NCBI GenBank assembly: GCA_902779075.1
Contig: CACZAK010000003.1
Coordinates: forward strand, 1 to 63,940
Reading direction: 5' to 3'
Length of the DNA stretch: 63,940 nucleotides
Source: an uncultured bacterium
GTDB taxonomy: Bacteria > Verrucomicrobiota > Kiritimatiellia > RFP12 > UBA1067
Under the pieces are notes generated by a model. It searched no databases, was not told the origin of the DNA, and worked only from the letters and a program-made list of their open reading frames with translations. How positions within the stretch are numbered: position 1 is the first letter of the stretch; each line of letters opens with the position of its first letter. This document shows, piece by piece, positions 17,704-27,560 of the stretch. The translations under genes were made by a program, and so were the position numbers.

Positions 17704-17732
17704 TTGTCAATCGAATCTCAATATGATACACT
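17704..17732 (+). promoter_or_regulatory. Promoter of AAA ATPase gene A
   Basis: TTGTCA, 17 bp, then TACACT within TGATACACT. Predicted start near 17739; AAGGAG (17749-17754) lies eight bases before the GTG. The same TGATACACT precedes the ATPase gene at 34.4-35.7 kb. Confidence 0.6.
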
Positions 17733-17762
17733 TGCCGCAACCAAAAACAAGGAGTTTACATC

Positions 17763-19199
17763 GTGTTTTTCGGACGCAAAAAGGAACTCGACTCGCTCAT
17801 GGAGCTTTGGGACAAGCCCAACGCCTCCCTTGTCGTGTGCAGAGGCCGCCGCAGGATCGGCAAGTCAACGCTGATCGAAGAATTTGCCCGCGCGAGCGGC
17901 GCTGCGCTCATCAAACTTGAAGGCCTCGCACCACGCGAGGGGATGACCAACGAATTGCAGCTCGAGGCTTTCGGACGGCAGCTTGGCGAGCAGACAAAGG
18001 GTGGTGCGATCGTTCCCGAAAATTGGTTTGAGGCTTTCCAGGCCCTCAATTCACGCCTTCGCCGCAGAAGCCGCACCGTCGTACTCCTTGACGAAATATC
18101 GTGGATGGGCAAATACGATCCGACTTTCCCGGGAGAGCTGAAGTACGCATGGGACAATCGATTCAAAAAGCATCCAAACCACATCTTCGTCCTGTGCGGG
18201 AGCGTGTCGAGCTGGATTGCGGAGAACATCGTAAATTCGACGGCGTACTTCGGGCGCATCTCGCGCGATCTCGTGGTGGGGGAACTGCCGTTGCACGATG
18301 CCGTGAAATTCTGGGGCACGAAGGTTGAAAGGCTGTCCGTGCGCGAGATCACCGACGTCCTTTCCGTCACCGGCGGAGTCCCCAAGTACCTTGAAGACGT
18401 CAATCCCTCGCTCTCCGCCGAGGAGAACATACGAAGACTGTGCTTCAGGACGGACGGACAACTCTTCTCCGATTTCCACGAAATATTTAATTCGGTATTC
18501 GGGGAATCCACCATCATGAAGAAATCGGTGCTACAGGCCCTCGCCGCAGGGCCCCTGTCGTGCGATGAGCTTGCCAACGCAATCGGCATCGCCCGCGGCG
18601 GGACGCTGGACCGTAACCTCAAAGACCTCGAGATCGCCGGTTTCGTGGCGAAGGACGGAGGGCTCAACCCCGAGACCGGAAAACCCTCCCGTGCCGACCG
18701 CTACCGCCTCAAGGACAATTACACGCGCTTCTACCTGAAGTACATCGAGCCGCACGAACGCCAGATCGTCGGCGGCGGATTCGAGGGAATCTCCCTTGAT
18801 GGGCTTCCCGAATGGAATGCCGTAATGGGACTTCAGTTCGAAAACCTCGTGCTGAACAATGTAAGCGGGCTTCTGCCGCATCTCCACCTTGAACATGTCC
18901 CGATACTTTCGGCCTCACCCTTCCGCAAGACAAGTTCCAGAAACGGCGGATGCCAGATCGACCTCCTCCTCCAGACGCGCAAGTCGGTGTATGTCGTCGA
19001 AATAAAGCGAAAAGCCGAAATAGGGGAAGAGGTCGAGAGGGAGGTTATGGAAAAAGTCGCCAGGCTTTCCATCCCTCGCGGAATCTCCGTACGGACGGCA
19101 CTTGTTTACGAAGGCCGACTTCTGCCGATTGTCAAGGCAAATGCGTATTTCGACGCGCTCGTGGACATTTCCTCGCTAATCGGCGACGGACTCGCATAA
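17763..19199 (+). CDS. AAA ATPase with C-terminal nuclease-like domain (DUF234 type)
   Basis: 478 aa, GTG start with AAGGAG. Walker A GRRRIGKST (K34), Walker B VVLLDEISW near 105, then FVLCGSVSSWI, typical of the archaeal-type ATPase family PF01637. The C-terminus has IDLLLQTRKSVYVVEIKRK, the D..E-K pattern of a PD-(D/E)XK-like domain. Family members are abundant, often horizontally spread, and of uncertain function (proposed defence or selfish-element roles). The last 44 bases occur again as a fragment at 16381. Convergent with the next gene across a hairpin. Confidence 0.85.
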   Translation: MFFGRKKELDSLMELWDKPNASLVVCRGRRRIGKSTLIEEFARASGAALIKLEGLAPREGMTNELQLEAFGRQLGEQTKGGAIVPENWFEAFQALNSRLRRRSRTVVLLDEISWMGKYDPTFPGELKYAWDNRFKKHPNHIFVLCGSVSSWIAENIVNSTAYFGRISRDLVVGELPLHDAVKFWGTKVERLSVREITDVLSVTGGVPKYLEDVNPSLSAEENIRRLCFRTDGQLFSDFHEIFNSVFGESTIMKKSVLQALAAGPLSCDELANAIGIARGGTLDRNLKDLEIAGFVAKDGGLNPETGKPSRADRYRLKDNYTRFYLKYIEPHERQIVGGGFEGISLDGLPEWNAVMGLQFENLVLNNVSGLLPHLHLEHVPILSASPFRKTSSRNGGCQIDLLLQTRKSVYVVEIKRKAEIGEEVEREVMEKVARLSIPRGISVRTALVYEGRLLPIVKANAYFDALVDISSLIGDGLA

Positions 19200-19239
19200 T
19201 AAGTCGTTGCTCAACAATAACTTGCACACTTGTAGGAAC

Positions 19240-19266
19240 AATTGCGATTGTTCACAAATCGCAATT
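19240..19266. terminator. Hairpin between convergent genes
   Basis: AATTGCGATT, 7-nt loop, AATCGCAATT: ten-bp arms in the short gap between converging genes; GTTCACAAAT is also directly repeated here. A possible bidirectional terminator, though AU-rich. Confidence 0.5.
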
Positions 19267-19353
19267 GTTCACAAATGCCACCATTGCCACCAATACAAAT
19301 ATCCGCTCTTACCGGACTATAATCATCGCCCGTCCCCGCAAAATCGCAGATGG

Positions 19354-21861
19354 TCAATACAGCTTTTTCCCGTAAACAAGGATCTTCTTGAGCGACAGCG
19401 ACTTCTTGCCGCCCCCCGGCTCAAAGCCGACCTTGACGAACTTCGCGGACGGTGAATCCTTGCGCAGGTCCACTCTCCGTTCCCCGTTCCCCATTCCCCG
19501 TTCCCCAACCTTACGCCATTCCTCTCCGTCATCGGAGAGCCAGAACGAAAGTCCTATCGCCTCTCCCACGACCGTCACGCCCGCGATTTCAACATCGCCG
19601 GCAAGCTCGACGATCGCCCACGGCGACTCTTCTGACTTCGTCGTGAAAAGCCCTTTGCGCTTCGGATCGTATGGCGTCGCGTCCGACACCCTCGCGTAGT
19701 CCTCGGGCGTATCGCCCTTGCCCCTTGAGGAAATCTTTACAAGCGCATCGCCTGAGACGAGCGGCGCACCGTAGTCCGTCTCAGGAACTTTCTCGGTTCC
19801 CGTCGGCGGCTCGCTCTCGTTCCTGAAGTTCGCCAATATGCGAAACGCCTCCCTGTCAGACTGGAAATCCCCCATCGCGAAAAGCTGCCGCCAGTTGAAT
19901 CCCCGTTCCCCGTTCCCCGCTCCCCGTTCCCCATTCCGGTTCCCGAAGGATGCCACATACGTGAAAAGCCGCTCAAGACGAACCTTGTCTTTCCCGAAGT
20001 GTTCCAGCGCATAGCCGAAAATCTGCGGCAAATAGCCGGAGCGTCCCTTGTTGGCCTCCAGCGCGACCGCGAGGATCTTGTCCTCCAGCACGGGATGGCC
20101 CTTGAAGCGCCCCAGGGCGCGGGCAAGCGCGTCGAATCTGAAGTTCATCTCTTCGTTGATGTACTTTTTCGGTCGGGGCAGGGCGAGGAAGACCTTCGCC
20201 GTCTCCTTCGCAAGCGACGTCTTGTCCATCCCCTTCTTCTGCATCACGTCAAGCGCCTCATGCGCAAAGTTCCATGTAACGAGCCATCCTTCCGGCTGGA
20301 GCCTGACGAGTTCGCCGAGATAGTTCCGCCATTCGTCGATGGAGGCATTGGCCGTCTTGAGCGAATTGGCGTAGGCGCGCCATGCCGAGTAGTTGTAGGG
20401 GCAGCGCATGGCGGCCTCCTTGATGCGTCCCGCGAAAAGCAACAACTCCGACTCGTCGTGCGCCGTGCGGTCCGCGAACGCGCGCTCGGTCGACTGCAGA
20501 TACTGGAAGCCGTTCCCCCACAGTGTGAAGCACCTGTTGGAGTAGCGGTACACCCGATAGCGGAGGCCCCAGTTGCCGTCTTCCCCGCGCATGGCCCAGC
20601 AGAGATGCGGCGGACGCCCCGGCTGGTTGCAGGTCACGGCCATGATTCCCTGGGAGTTGGCGGCGCGCGCCGACCAGTGCGACACCTCCACGCAGACGCC
20701 GCCGACACGCGAACGCAGGTAGAGTCGCGGCAGGCCAGACGCCTCCCATGGCCTCATGTATCCCTCCCAGGCCTTCATGTGCGGGCGAAACTTTCGAAAC
20801 TTGCTTGCCCCGAAGCAGTTCCGCTTGCGGTATGGCACGTTCCTGCTCACGGAGCCGGCACGGCGCGTAGGGAAGCGGTGCTGGGCGTTGAGGTAGAGCG
20901 TCTCCGCCGAGTCCGCCGGACGCCGCACGATGAAACGCCATTCGCGGCAGTCGCGCTTCGCAGTCGTCGGTACGAATCGGTTTGCCATGCCGATTCTGCG
21001 AAACGCCGCCCAATGGCGCACGGTCGCCGTCATGTCGTCGCCCCTCTGCGCGTTGATCGCCACGGCCACCGTCGCCTTGCGGCCCATTGCGGTCTTGGAC
21101 CATCCCTCCTTCTCGTCGTTGAGGAAAAGCGTCATCAGCGTCTCAAGCGCGAGCGGCGCGTTGAACACCGGGCCAGACAAAAGGAAGTCCTCAAGCGTCG
21201 CGTCGTCGTCCCAGAGGCGGGAGAGCAGCTTGCGCCCGCCCTTCATCGCAAGCATTTCGAGAACCTTCTTCTCGCCGCAGATTTCGACAAGGCACTTGCG
21301 CAAGATCGCGCGCCGGACGGGCGAACCTGGCTTCAGGTCGGCAAGCGCAAATGTGGATGGATACACAACAGACGGCAGGCGACCGGCGGCAGCCCGTTCC
21401 CCATTCTCCAGCCGCTTTGGCACCAGGTTTATCACGCCGTCGCCCCACGCGCCGAGTCCGCGCAGGGGATCCTTCGGCGGCGCAGGGACGTCCACGCCGA
21501 GTTCTTTCAGAAAAGCGTACGCCGGCCAGCCCCAGAACGAAGTCGGGTCGGCGTCGTAGACGGCCTTCAGGCACTCGACGCACCGCTCCTTGTTCGCGGC
21601 AAGGTTGTGCCGCAGGAGCGCGAACTCGGCCATGTCGACCGACTGCCGCTCCTCAAGGTTCCGCTTCTCAGCCGGACGCGCGCGCAGTTTCGCTATGAAA
21701 TCCCGGCCGACATCCCATTTGCCTTCGGCGCCGAGAGCATTCGCATAGCCTACGTCGCCATAGCCGTCGGCAGCGCGGACCGGCTGGCTGACGCTCAAGT
21801 CCGGCGTGGCAAACACCGCCCCCGCCATCAGCATAAACATTGCGCTTACGAATTGTTTCAT
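19354..21861 (-). CDS. Secreted transglutaminase-like protein with C-terminal discoidin-like domain
   Basis: 835 aa; signal peptide to about residue 18, AGGAAAA before ATG. The middle contains RVGGVCVEVSHWSARAANSQGIMAV..PPHLCWAM, resembling the Cys-His core of transglutaminase-like enzymes (Cys390). The last ~130 residues look like an F5/8 type C (discoidin) domain. Assignment is by motif reading and moderate. Paralogue of the 865-aa protein at 41.5-44.1 kb over the whole length. Two positions carry GNGERG repeats encoded by a GGGGAACGGGGAAT simple repeat (19478-19507, 19901-19938), matching the sites in the paralogue. Confidence 0.6.
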   Translation of the reverse strand: MKQFVSAMFMLMAGAVFATPDLSVSQPVRAADGYGDVGYANALGAEGKWDVGRDFIAKLRARPAEKRNLEERQSVDMAEFALLRHNLAANKERCVECLKAVYDADPTSFWGWPAYAFLKELGVDVPAPPKDPLRGLGAWGDGVINLVPKRLENGERAAAGRLPSVVYPSTFALADLKPGSPVRRAILRKCLVEICGEKKVLEMLAMKGGRKLLSRLWDDDATLEDFLLSGPVFNAPLALETLMTLFLNDEKEGWSKTAMGRKATVAVAINAQRGDDMTATVRHWAAFRRIGMANRFVPTTAKRDCREWRFIVRRPADSAETLYLNAQHRFPTRRAGSVSRNVPYRKRNCFGASKFRKFRPHMKAWEGYMRPWEASGLPRLYLRSRVGGVCVEVSHWSARAANSQGIMAVTCNQPGRPPHLCWAMRGEDGNWGLRYRVYRYSNRCFTLWGNGFQYLQSTERAFADRTAHDESELLLFAGRIKEAAMRCPYNYSAWRAYANSLKTANASIDEWRNYLGELVRLQPEGWLVTWNFAHEALDVMQKKGMDKTSLAKETAKVFLALPRPKKYINEEMNFRFDALARALGRFKGHPVLEDKILAVALEANKGRSGYLPQIFGYALEHFGKDKVRLERLFTYVASFGNRNGERGAGNGERGFNWRQLFAMGDFQSDREAFRILANFRNESEPPTGTEKVPETDYGAPLVSGDALVKISSRGKGDTPEDYARVSDATPYDPKRKGLFTTKSEESPWAIVELAGDVEIAGVTVVGEAIGLSFWLSDDGEEWRKVGERGMGNGERRVDLRKDSPSAKFVKVGFEPGGGKKSLSLKKILVYGKKLY

Positions 21862-21949
21862 CTTATTTTTCCTGTTCCGTTCTTTTCACCACATTCCGCA
21901 GAGTTTAGCCACAATGGGGAATATGCGTTGAGCGCGAAGTTATGGGCTC

Positions 21950-24900
21950 TCACCTGAAGATGATGACTGTGCCTTTTGGCTTTTCATACACGACGCCAGT
22001 CGCGTCTTTGCGGAGTACGCCCTTATGCTCGCCCAGCAACTTGAAACGGACATTGGACGGCGCCGTCGTCCACGAAAGGAGCCTGTCGCCATACTGCAGT
22101 TCACGCTCGCCGACATCGACAAGAACTTCCTTCCCAGAAGGAAGCGTCAGCCAGCTTCCCGGAACGGCAAACGTCTCAGTCTTGTCGCTGATGTCAAACA
22201 CGACGCCGCACGTCACGGAGGCGAGGGACGTTGAAACCTCGCCGTCCGCAAGGACAAGCGTACCTGGGAACGTGGCGATGTTGTTGATCGGCGCCGTCGC
22301 GCCCGAAACGCGGATCGTGCCGGTAAAGCCGGACAGCGCGCCCGCGACAGATGGCGATCCACCTGCGAGTTCCAGCGTACCCGTGCCGGTCATGCTGCTC
22401 TCGGCCTTGAAAATGAACGTGCCGCCGGTCGTCTTGATCGTGCCGTTATTCTCCACGAGACAGGGGGCATTCGCGTTGTCGCGATGACCCAAGACGAATT
22501 TCGCTGCCGTGTGATTGACCGTCCCGTCATTCTTGAAGATGCGGCCGATCGCGCTGAACTCTCCAGAGATGTTGAGCGTCGCATCCGTCTCGTTCGTGAT
22601 TGCGCCCCCATACCACGGAGCGTCAGATGTACAGGAGAGCGTACTTCCTGATTTTACTGTCAGCGGTCCATTAAGCCTGTACCAATAATTGTCGGAACGA
22701 ATCACCCCACCACCATCGTCGGCGACCACAGGGAATGAGAATGCCTGTGTTACATTCTTACTCGAATAGTTTGCGAAGATGCCGTTGTTTACGATGTAGA
22801 GGCTCCCGGACACGTTCATCACACATCCCGAGCAAGGCTGGAACACCCCGCCTTCCGTCACAACGACGTCCTTGCACGTAAGATAGGCGGTTCCGCCGCA
22901 AAAAGCAATCATCCCCGTGTTCTTGATCGTGATAGTATGCTCCGCGCCGTCGATTCCGTAATTGTTGCCACGGAAATCGATGCGCGAAATGCCGCCGATC
23001 GTCGCATCGCCAGTCATCACGACCTTTTCGAGATGATAACCATACGCATTCCCTGTGGCGTTGTTCACGATGGCGCCAGAACCATCAGGGCCGTCGCCCT
23101 CGATGTAGAACGTTTTCTTGCGCACGGGCGAACTCTTACCGCTGGCACTGTAGTTGATATCGAACTGGCCCGTGCCGTTCACGGTAATCGTGCCACTCGC
23201 ACCAAACACATCGGCCGTCGTCACGCCGAGCTTGAAGGTGCCGCCAGAGACGGTAATCGGGATGTCGGCGGCAAGCGTCCCGGCATTCCACGTGAACTTG
23301 CCCGCACCGTCGACGGCGAGCGCGATGTTGCCGGCAAGGACGAGGCTCGCCGTCTTGAGGAAGTTCGTCCCCGCGCCAAGCGTGAAGCGGATTTCACTGC
23401 GTGCGGACGTTGAGGTGTTGGTGAGCGCGAGAGCCGGGCTGTTGCCGTTCGCGCCGTGGATGACTATACGGTGGCCGTTCAGGTCGATCGGCCCTATCTG
23501 CGATGCGGCTACAAACGTCTCCCAGCCGCCAATGGGCACGTCCGCGCCGAGCGTGACAATCGTCTCGTAATTGGGAAGACCGTTTTCGATGACCTCGTTC
23601 GCACTGTTCAAACACGTCCAGTTGCGAGCGTCGCCGTATTCGCCGTTTTCGGCCGCACCCGTCCACGTGGCGTAAATGGCATCCGTCGTGTTCACACCGT
23701 AGTAGAGTCCAACGGGCGTACTGACAAGCGGAACGCCGTTTTGCGCCGTCTCTGCGTCAAGCGAAAACACAAGCGACGGAACCGAAGTCCATGAAAGCAG
23801 CTTGTCGCCCACCGCGATGTCGCGACCGCGCAAGTCGATTGTTATGGCCTTGCCTTCGGGGAGCGTCGTGTAGCCGAGCGCCTCAATGTTGATCGAAGCC
23901 GTCTGCTCGGTGAGGTCGAACACAACGTCCGTAGCAACTTCCGCGAGGCTTGACGTGACCTTGCCGCCGGCGAGCTTGAGCGTGCCGGGGAAGTTGGTGA
24001 CGGACGCGAGCGACGCCGTGCCGCCGGAAACGCGGACGACGCCGGTGAAGTCCGAAAGGTCGCCTTCCATCGTCGCCGTGCTGCCCGCGAGATCGAAAAG
24101 ACCTGCGCCATGCGCACTGTTCTCGTACCTGAAATAGAAGTTGCCTCCGGTCGAGCGGACTACGCCGTTGTTCTCCACGCTGCAAGGATGCGTATAGTCG
24201 TCGCGACTGCCGAAATATAATTTCCCGGCTGTATGGATGACATCCCCGTCGTTCCTGAAGATGCCTCCCGTCGCGAACAAGTCGCCGCCGATTTTGAAGG
24301 TCGATCCGGTCTCGTTGGTGATCGCGCCGTCGTACCACGGGCCTCCGTTTTCGCAGTCAAGCGTGTTGCCCGCCGTAACCGTGACGGGGCCAATTATCCT
24401 ATACCAGCTCTGGGCCCTGCGAATCGTGCCGCCGCCTTCGCCCGCCGTCACGGAGAGGTCGAGCGACTGGGTTCCGTTCGCCCAGCTTGAGAGCGTACCG
24501 CCGTTGACAAGCAGGACGCCCTGCGGAACATCAAGAATGCCGCCGTTGTTGCACGGCTCCAGCTCGCCGTCTGCATTGACAATGACTCGTGCGCAGTCGA
24601 GATGGGACTCGCCTTCGCAGAATGCGAGTTTCTTGTTCTTCACGGTCAGCGTCATGTTCGTGCCATAGAGGCCGACTCCAGTTCCCCGGAAGTCGATGCG
24701 CGAGGTACCGCCGATTGTCGCATCGCCTGTCATTATTGCGGTGGAGAAATGGCAGGAGGATTTGTTTAGCGAGGCATTGTTCACGATGGCGCCAGATCCG
24801 TCCGGCCCATCGCCTTCGATGTAGAAAGTCCTGGCGTAGGAGGGTGCCTGCAAGGCGTTCCAGCCGAAGTGGACGTCATACTGGCCCTTGCCGCGGATGG

Positions 24901-25966
24901 TGAACGTGCCGCCTTCGCCAAAGATGTTCATCGGCCAGGTGTCGAGGCGGAAGAGTCCGTTCGTGACGAGGATCGGCGCGTCCTCTCCGACCGTGCCGCC
25001 GCGCCACGCGAGCGTGCCCGAACCTTCCTTGACGAGCGTCGCGCCGCCGGCCACGCACCAGCCGGGGTTGGGGATCGTCTCGTCCTCCGGCGCTGTCACG
25101 CACAGGACGCCGGGCGTCTGAGTCTCGTCGGTGAATTCAGGCGCGTCACCGTTGCCGTCGGGGCGGACGTATCCGATTTTGAGCGTGTGGCCGTCAAGGT
25201 GGACTTTCACACCAGCGGCGATTGCGACAGACTGGGCAGACCAATCTTCATCCGTAGTCAGGTGATAGTCCGAAGAAATCGTACGGTCCGCAGCCGGGAG
25301 AAGTTCAAGGGAGCAGGAGCCGATGATGGCCGTGCGATCGACATCCGCAGTACCACTCTCCGCAACGCCGTAGAGACGAAATGTATAGGAGCGTCCCGCT
25401 TCAAGCGTCACGTAACGCATGGCGTTCCGGAAACGGCTGTCGCCTGCGAGCAGCGCAGCTTCTTCAAGTTCATTCGTGACGTTGCCGCAGACCACGGAAA
25501 AACCAAGGCGCATAGCGTTGGGATTGTAGGTCCAACGCGTCGCATACTGACAGGTGAACGCATAAAGCCCCGTTGCCTCCGGCGTAACGGTCTGTTCAAT
25601 ATACGAAGCACCGTCGGCAAAGCCCTTTTTCATCTGGATGAATACGAAATAGTTGTCCGTATCAGGCAAGAATGGATCCCACGTCGGATTGCCAAACTTC
25701 GCGACACCGGCTCTGCCGGATCCCGTCCAACCAGTCACTGAAACCTTGCCGTCACTGAACCAGCCCCAATTGCCGCTGTTGCTGTTAGCGGCAATCGTGG
25801 CATGCTCAAAGTCAGGATTCGCTAGAAGGTTTGGATAGCCGAACGGCCCCGTTCCATCGGCAAGTGCACACATCGGCGTACCTGTAACGCCAACCACCAT
25901 CAAAACCGAGAGAAGACGGTCGAGCGCCTTGCCAAACCACCTGTTCCATTTGCTGTCTTTGACCAT
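21950..25966 (-). CDS. Giant secreted beta-helix-like protein with internal duplication
   Basis: 1338 aa. ATG 25966 is preferred because AAGGAG lies eight bases upstream; an ATG six bases earlier is only two bases from it. After a signal peptide (..GTPMCALA) comes a carbohydrate-binding-like segment (LLANPDFEHA..YFVFIQMKKGFADGASYIEQTV). Two large homologous blocks follow: both contain TFYIEGDGPDGSGAIVNN, MTGDATIGG.SRIDFRG, AITNET and LPxGK with LLSWT, about 500 residues apart. No outer-membrane barrel is visible; the end is GTVIIFR. Probably a surface protein; specific function unknown. Confidence 0.78.
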   Translation of the reverse strand: MVKDSKWNRWFGKALDRLLSVLMVVGVTGTPMCALADGTGPFGYPNLLANPDFEHATIAANSNSGNWGWFSDGKVSVTGWTGSGRAGVAKFGNPTWDPFLPDTDNYFVFIQMKKGFADGASYIEQTVTPEATGLYAFTCQYATRWTYNPNAMRLGFSVVCGNVTNELEEAALLAGDSRFRNAMRYVTLEAGRSYTFRLYGVAESGTADVDRTAIIGSCSLELLPAADRTISSDYHLTTDEDWSAQSVAIAAGVKVHLDGHTLKIGYVRPDGNGDAPEFTDETQTPGVLCVTAPEDETIPNPGWCVAGGATLVKEGSGTLAWRGGTVGEDAPILVTNGLFRLDTWPMNIFGEGGTFTIRGKGQYDVHFGWNALQAPSYARTFYIEGDGPDGSGAIVNNASLNKSSCHFSTAIMTGDATIGGTSRIDFRGTGVGLYGTNMTLTVKNKKLAFCEGESHLDCARVIVNADGELEPCNNGGILDVPQGVLLVNGGTLSSWANGTQSLDLSVTAGEGGGTIRRAQSWYRIIGPVTVTAGNTLDCENGGPWYDGAITNETGSTFKIGGDLFATGGIFRNDGDVIHTAGKLYFGSRDDYTHPCSVENNGVVRSTGGNFYFRYENSAHGAGLFDLAGSTATMEGDLSDFTGVVRVSGGTASLASVTNFPGTLKLAGGKVTSSLAEVATDVVFDLTEQTASINIEALGYTTLPEGKAITIDLRGRDIAVGDKLLSWTSVPSLVFSLDAETAQNGVPLVSTPVGLYYGVNTTDAIYATWTGAAENGEYGDARNWTCLNSANEVIENGLPNYETIVTLGADVPIGGWETFVAASQIGPIDLNGHRIVIHGANGNSPALALTNTSTSARSEIRFTLGAGTNFLKTASLVLAGNIALAVDGAGKFTWNAGTLAADIPITVSGGTFKLGVTTADVFGASGTITVNGTGQFDINYSASGKSSPVRKKTFYIEGDGPDGSGAIVNNATGNAYGYHLEKVVMTGDATIGGISRIDFRGNNYGIDGAEHTITIKNTGMIAFCGGTAYLTCKDVVVTEGGVFQPCSGCVMNVSGSLYIVNNGIFANYSSKNVTQAFSFPVVADDGGGVIRSDNYWYRLNGPLTVKSGSTLSCTSDAPWYGGAITNETDATLNISGEFSAIGRIFKNDGTVNHTAAKFVLGHRDNANAPCLVENNGTIKTTGGTFIFKAESSMTGTGTLELAGGSPSVAGALSGFTGTIRVSGATAPINNIATFPGTLVLADGEVSTSLASVTCGVVFDISDKTETFAVPGSWLTLPSGKEVLVDVGERELQYGDRLLSWTTAPSNVRFKLLGEHKGVLRKDATGVVYEKPKGTVIIFR

Positions 25967-26013
25967 GTTCATTTCTCCTTGGCCGTCGGGACCTTTCCCG
26001 CACAAGCAAAGCC

Positions 26014-26022
26014 ATTTTAGCA
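26014..26022 (-). promoter_or_regulatory. Extended -10 promoter of giant protein gene
   Basis: TGCTAAAAT on the minus strand; predicted start near 26007 and a 41-nt leader that includes a GCGGGA..TCCCG hairpin and AAGGAG. The AAACCTGC-type palindrome core is 47 bp upstream. Confidence 0.55.
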
Positions 26023-26066
26023 AATTTCCATGGACATTTTCGCTTCACCATGAAAAAAAACTGCAA

Positions 26067-26086
26067 AAACCTGCATTTGCAGCTTT
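26067..26086. repeat. AAACCTGC-type palindrome upstream of giant protein gene
   Basis: AAACCTGC-ATTT-GCAGCTTT, one arm mismatch; on the minus strand followed by T5 then GCAG then T8. The near edge is 47 bp from the -10 hexamer. Confidence 0.7.
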
Positions 26087-26125
26087 GGGCCTTTTTGCGG
26101 AGGATATCCGCCCCCCTCGCACCAT

Positions 26126-26184
26126 CAATCACATTTTTTGATGGAATAATGTGCGCGCCAATCACATTTTTCGATGGAATAATG
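26126..26184. repeat. Two 26-bp direct repeats
   Basis: CAATCACATTTTTTGATGG... occurs at 26126-26151 and 26159-26184 (33-bp period), next to a TGCGATT/AATCGCA hairpin (26183-26200). It lies downstream of the ATPase gene at 26239 and upstream of the giant-protein promoter. Function unknown. Confidence 0.6.
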
Positions 26185-26238
26185 CGATTCGGAAATCGCA
26201 TACTGCGGATGAATCCCCTTCGTGGCAAACAAGGTCCC

Positions 26239-27519
26239 CTAGTTCTTCAATGCGGAAATCGGACACACGACGATGCCGTCTTCAGGCCTCGTATAGGCGA
26301 AGTCGCCCACGGCCGTGAGAACCATCTTGAACGAGGGCTTTTTCATTTTCTCCGTATCCACCGAATTCGCCAGCGAATTCAAGGTCGCAGCACCCTCGTT
26401 GATCAAAGGGTCGCCGCCAAGCTTTACCTCCACAAGGCCAAAACGTCCATCACGCAAATGCACGATTGCGTCACATTCAAGTCCGTTGGCATCGCGATAA
26501 TGCGAAACATGCCCGCCCATCGCGTCGGCATAGCACCGCAGGTCACGTACTGCCAGCGTTTCAAAGAAGTTCCCGAAGCTGCGTATGTCTCGGAGCAGGT
26601 CGCCGGGGCCTATCCCCAAGGCCGCTACGGCAACGGACGGATCCGTGAAATATCTTGTATCACTCGTCCGGACGACGGCTTTTGAACGCAGGCACGGACA
26701 CCATGCCGGTGCGTCTTCAATGACGAACAGTTTCTTCAGGGCATCTATGTACGACTTTACGGTGTCCTCGTCCAGCCCGGACACGTCATGCTCTATCATG
26801 TCATGTTTGATTGCCAGCAACTTTGCCTGCGTAGCCTGTAGTCTTGAAAAGGAGCGCATCAGGCGCATGACGCGCCCTGGATCACGAGGCACGTTGTCCA
26901 CCTTCGACATGTCGGTTTCGACGGTTGCCTCGTAATACTCCTGCGCACGCTCAAGCGCCATGTCACCCTGCTGCCCGACGGCAACCGGCCAACCACCCCT
27001 GCATACAAGATACGCAATCTCTGAAAGGCTGCGAGCCGGACATTTCGCAATGTCAATAGCCTCCCCATTCATCAGGGCTTCAAGACTTACCGATCCAGAA
27101 GACTCCTGCGACTCCCAAAGAGACATCGGACGCATCTTCAAACGGACGATACGTCCTGTTCCCGTATGTGAGATTTCTCCCGTGTCAGGAGGCACAACAG
27201 ACCCCGTCAGGAGAAAATGTCCAAAGCCTTCACTATGGTCAACACGAAATCGTATGGCATCCCAGAACTTTGGCACAACCTGCCATTCGTCAATCAACCG
27301 CGGAGTCTCACCGTCCAGCAGCTCATTGATGTTCACGTTCGCAATCAGCAGATTCCTCTGCTGGGAAACTGGATCGCCCATATACAATACGCTTTTCGCC
27401 AACTGCTCACAAGTAGTTGTCTTTCCACACCATTTAGGGCCTTCTAGCAGAACAGCCCCAACCCCCTGAAGTTTTCTCTTCAGAAGCATATCACAAATTC
27501 TGTTCTTATAATTTGCCAT
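26239..27519 (-). CDS. AAA ATPase with DUF4143 (ATPase B)
   Basis: 426 aa. Walker A GPKWCGKTTT (K33), RLIDEWQVVPKFWDAIR as the Walker B-like LIDEWQ motif, HFLLTGS and FGNFFETLAVRDLRCYADA plus GLVEVKLGG, the C-terminal PD-(D/E)XK-like DUF4143 region. Role unknown; this family is frequent in accessory DNA. Start ATG 27519 has no ribosome site but lies 3 nt after the predicted start of a perfect consensus promoter. Flanked by repeats on both sides. Confidence 0.87.
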   Translation of the reverse strand: MANYKNRICDMLLKRKLQGVGAVLLEGPKWCGKTTTCEQLAKSVLYMGDPVSQQRNLLIANVNINELLDGETPRLIDEWQVVPKFWDAIRFRVDHSEGFGHFLLTGSVVPPDTGEISHTGTGRIVRLKMRPMSLWESQESSGSVSLEALMNGEAIDIAKCPARSLSEIAYLVCRGGWPVAVGQQGDMALERAQEYYEATVETDMSKVDNVPRDPGRVMRLMRSFSRLQATQAKLLAIKHDMIEHDVSGLDEDTVKSYIDALKKLFVIEDAPAWCPCLRSKAVVRTSDTRYFTDPSVAVAALGIGPGDLLRDIRSFGNFFETLAVRDLRCYADAMGGHVSHYRDANGLECDAIVHLRDGRFGLVEVKLGGDPLINEGAATLNSLANSVDTEKMKKPSFKMVLTAVGDFAYTRPEDGIVVCPISALKN

Positions 27520-27528
27520 AGCAGGCGC

Positions 27529-27557
27529 ATTATATTATATTTTTTGACCCGTGTCAA
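27529..27557 (-). promoter_or_regulatory. Perfect consensus promoter of ATPase B, near-leaderless
   Basis: TTGACA (27552-27557), 17 bp, TATAAT (27529-27534) on the minus strand. Predicted start 27522, three bases before the ATG. The -35 abuts the 23-bp repeat array. Confidence 0.7.
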
Positions 27558-27560
27558 CCG

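Noticed and set aside
19999..21957. 652-codon plus-strand open frame
   Set aside because: Antisense of the transglutaminase-like gene; low-complexity composition and no motif. Similar long antisense frames at 5458-6945, 46646-47983, 48720-50207 and 50277-51554 were rejected for the same reason.
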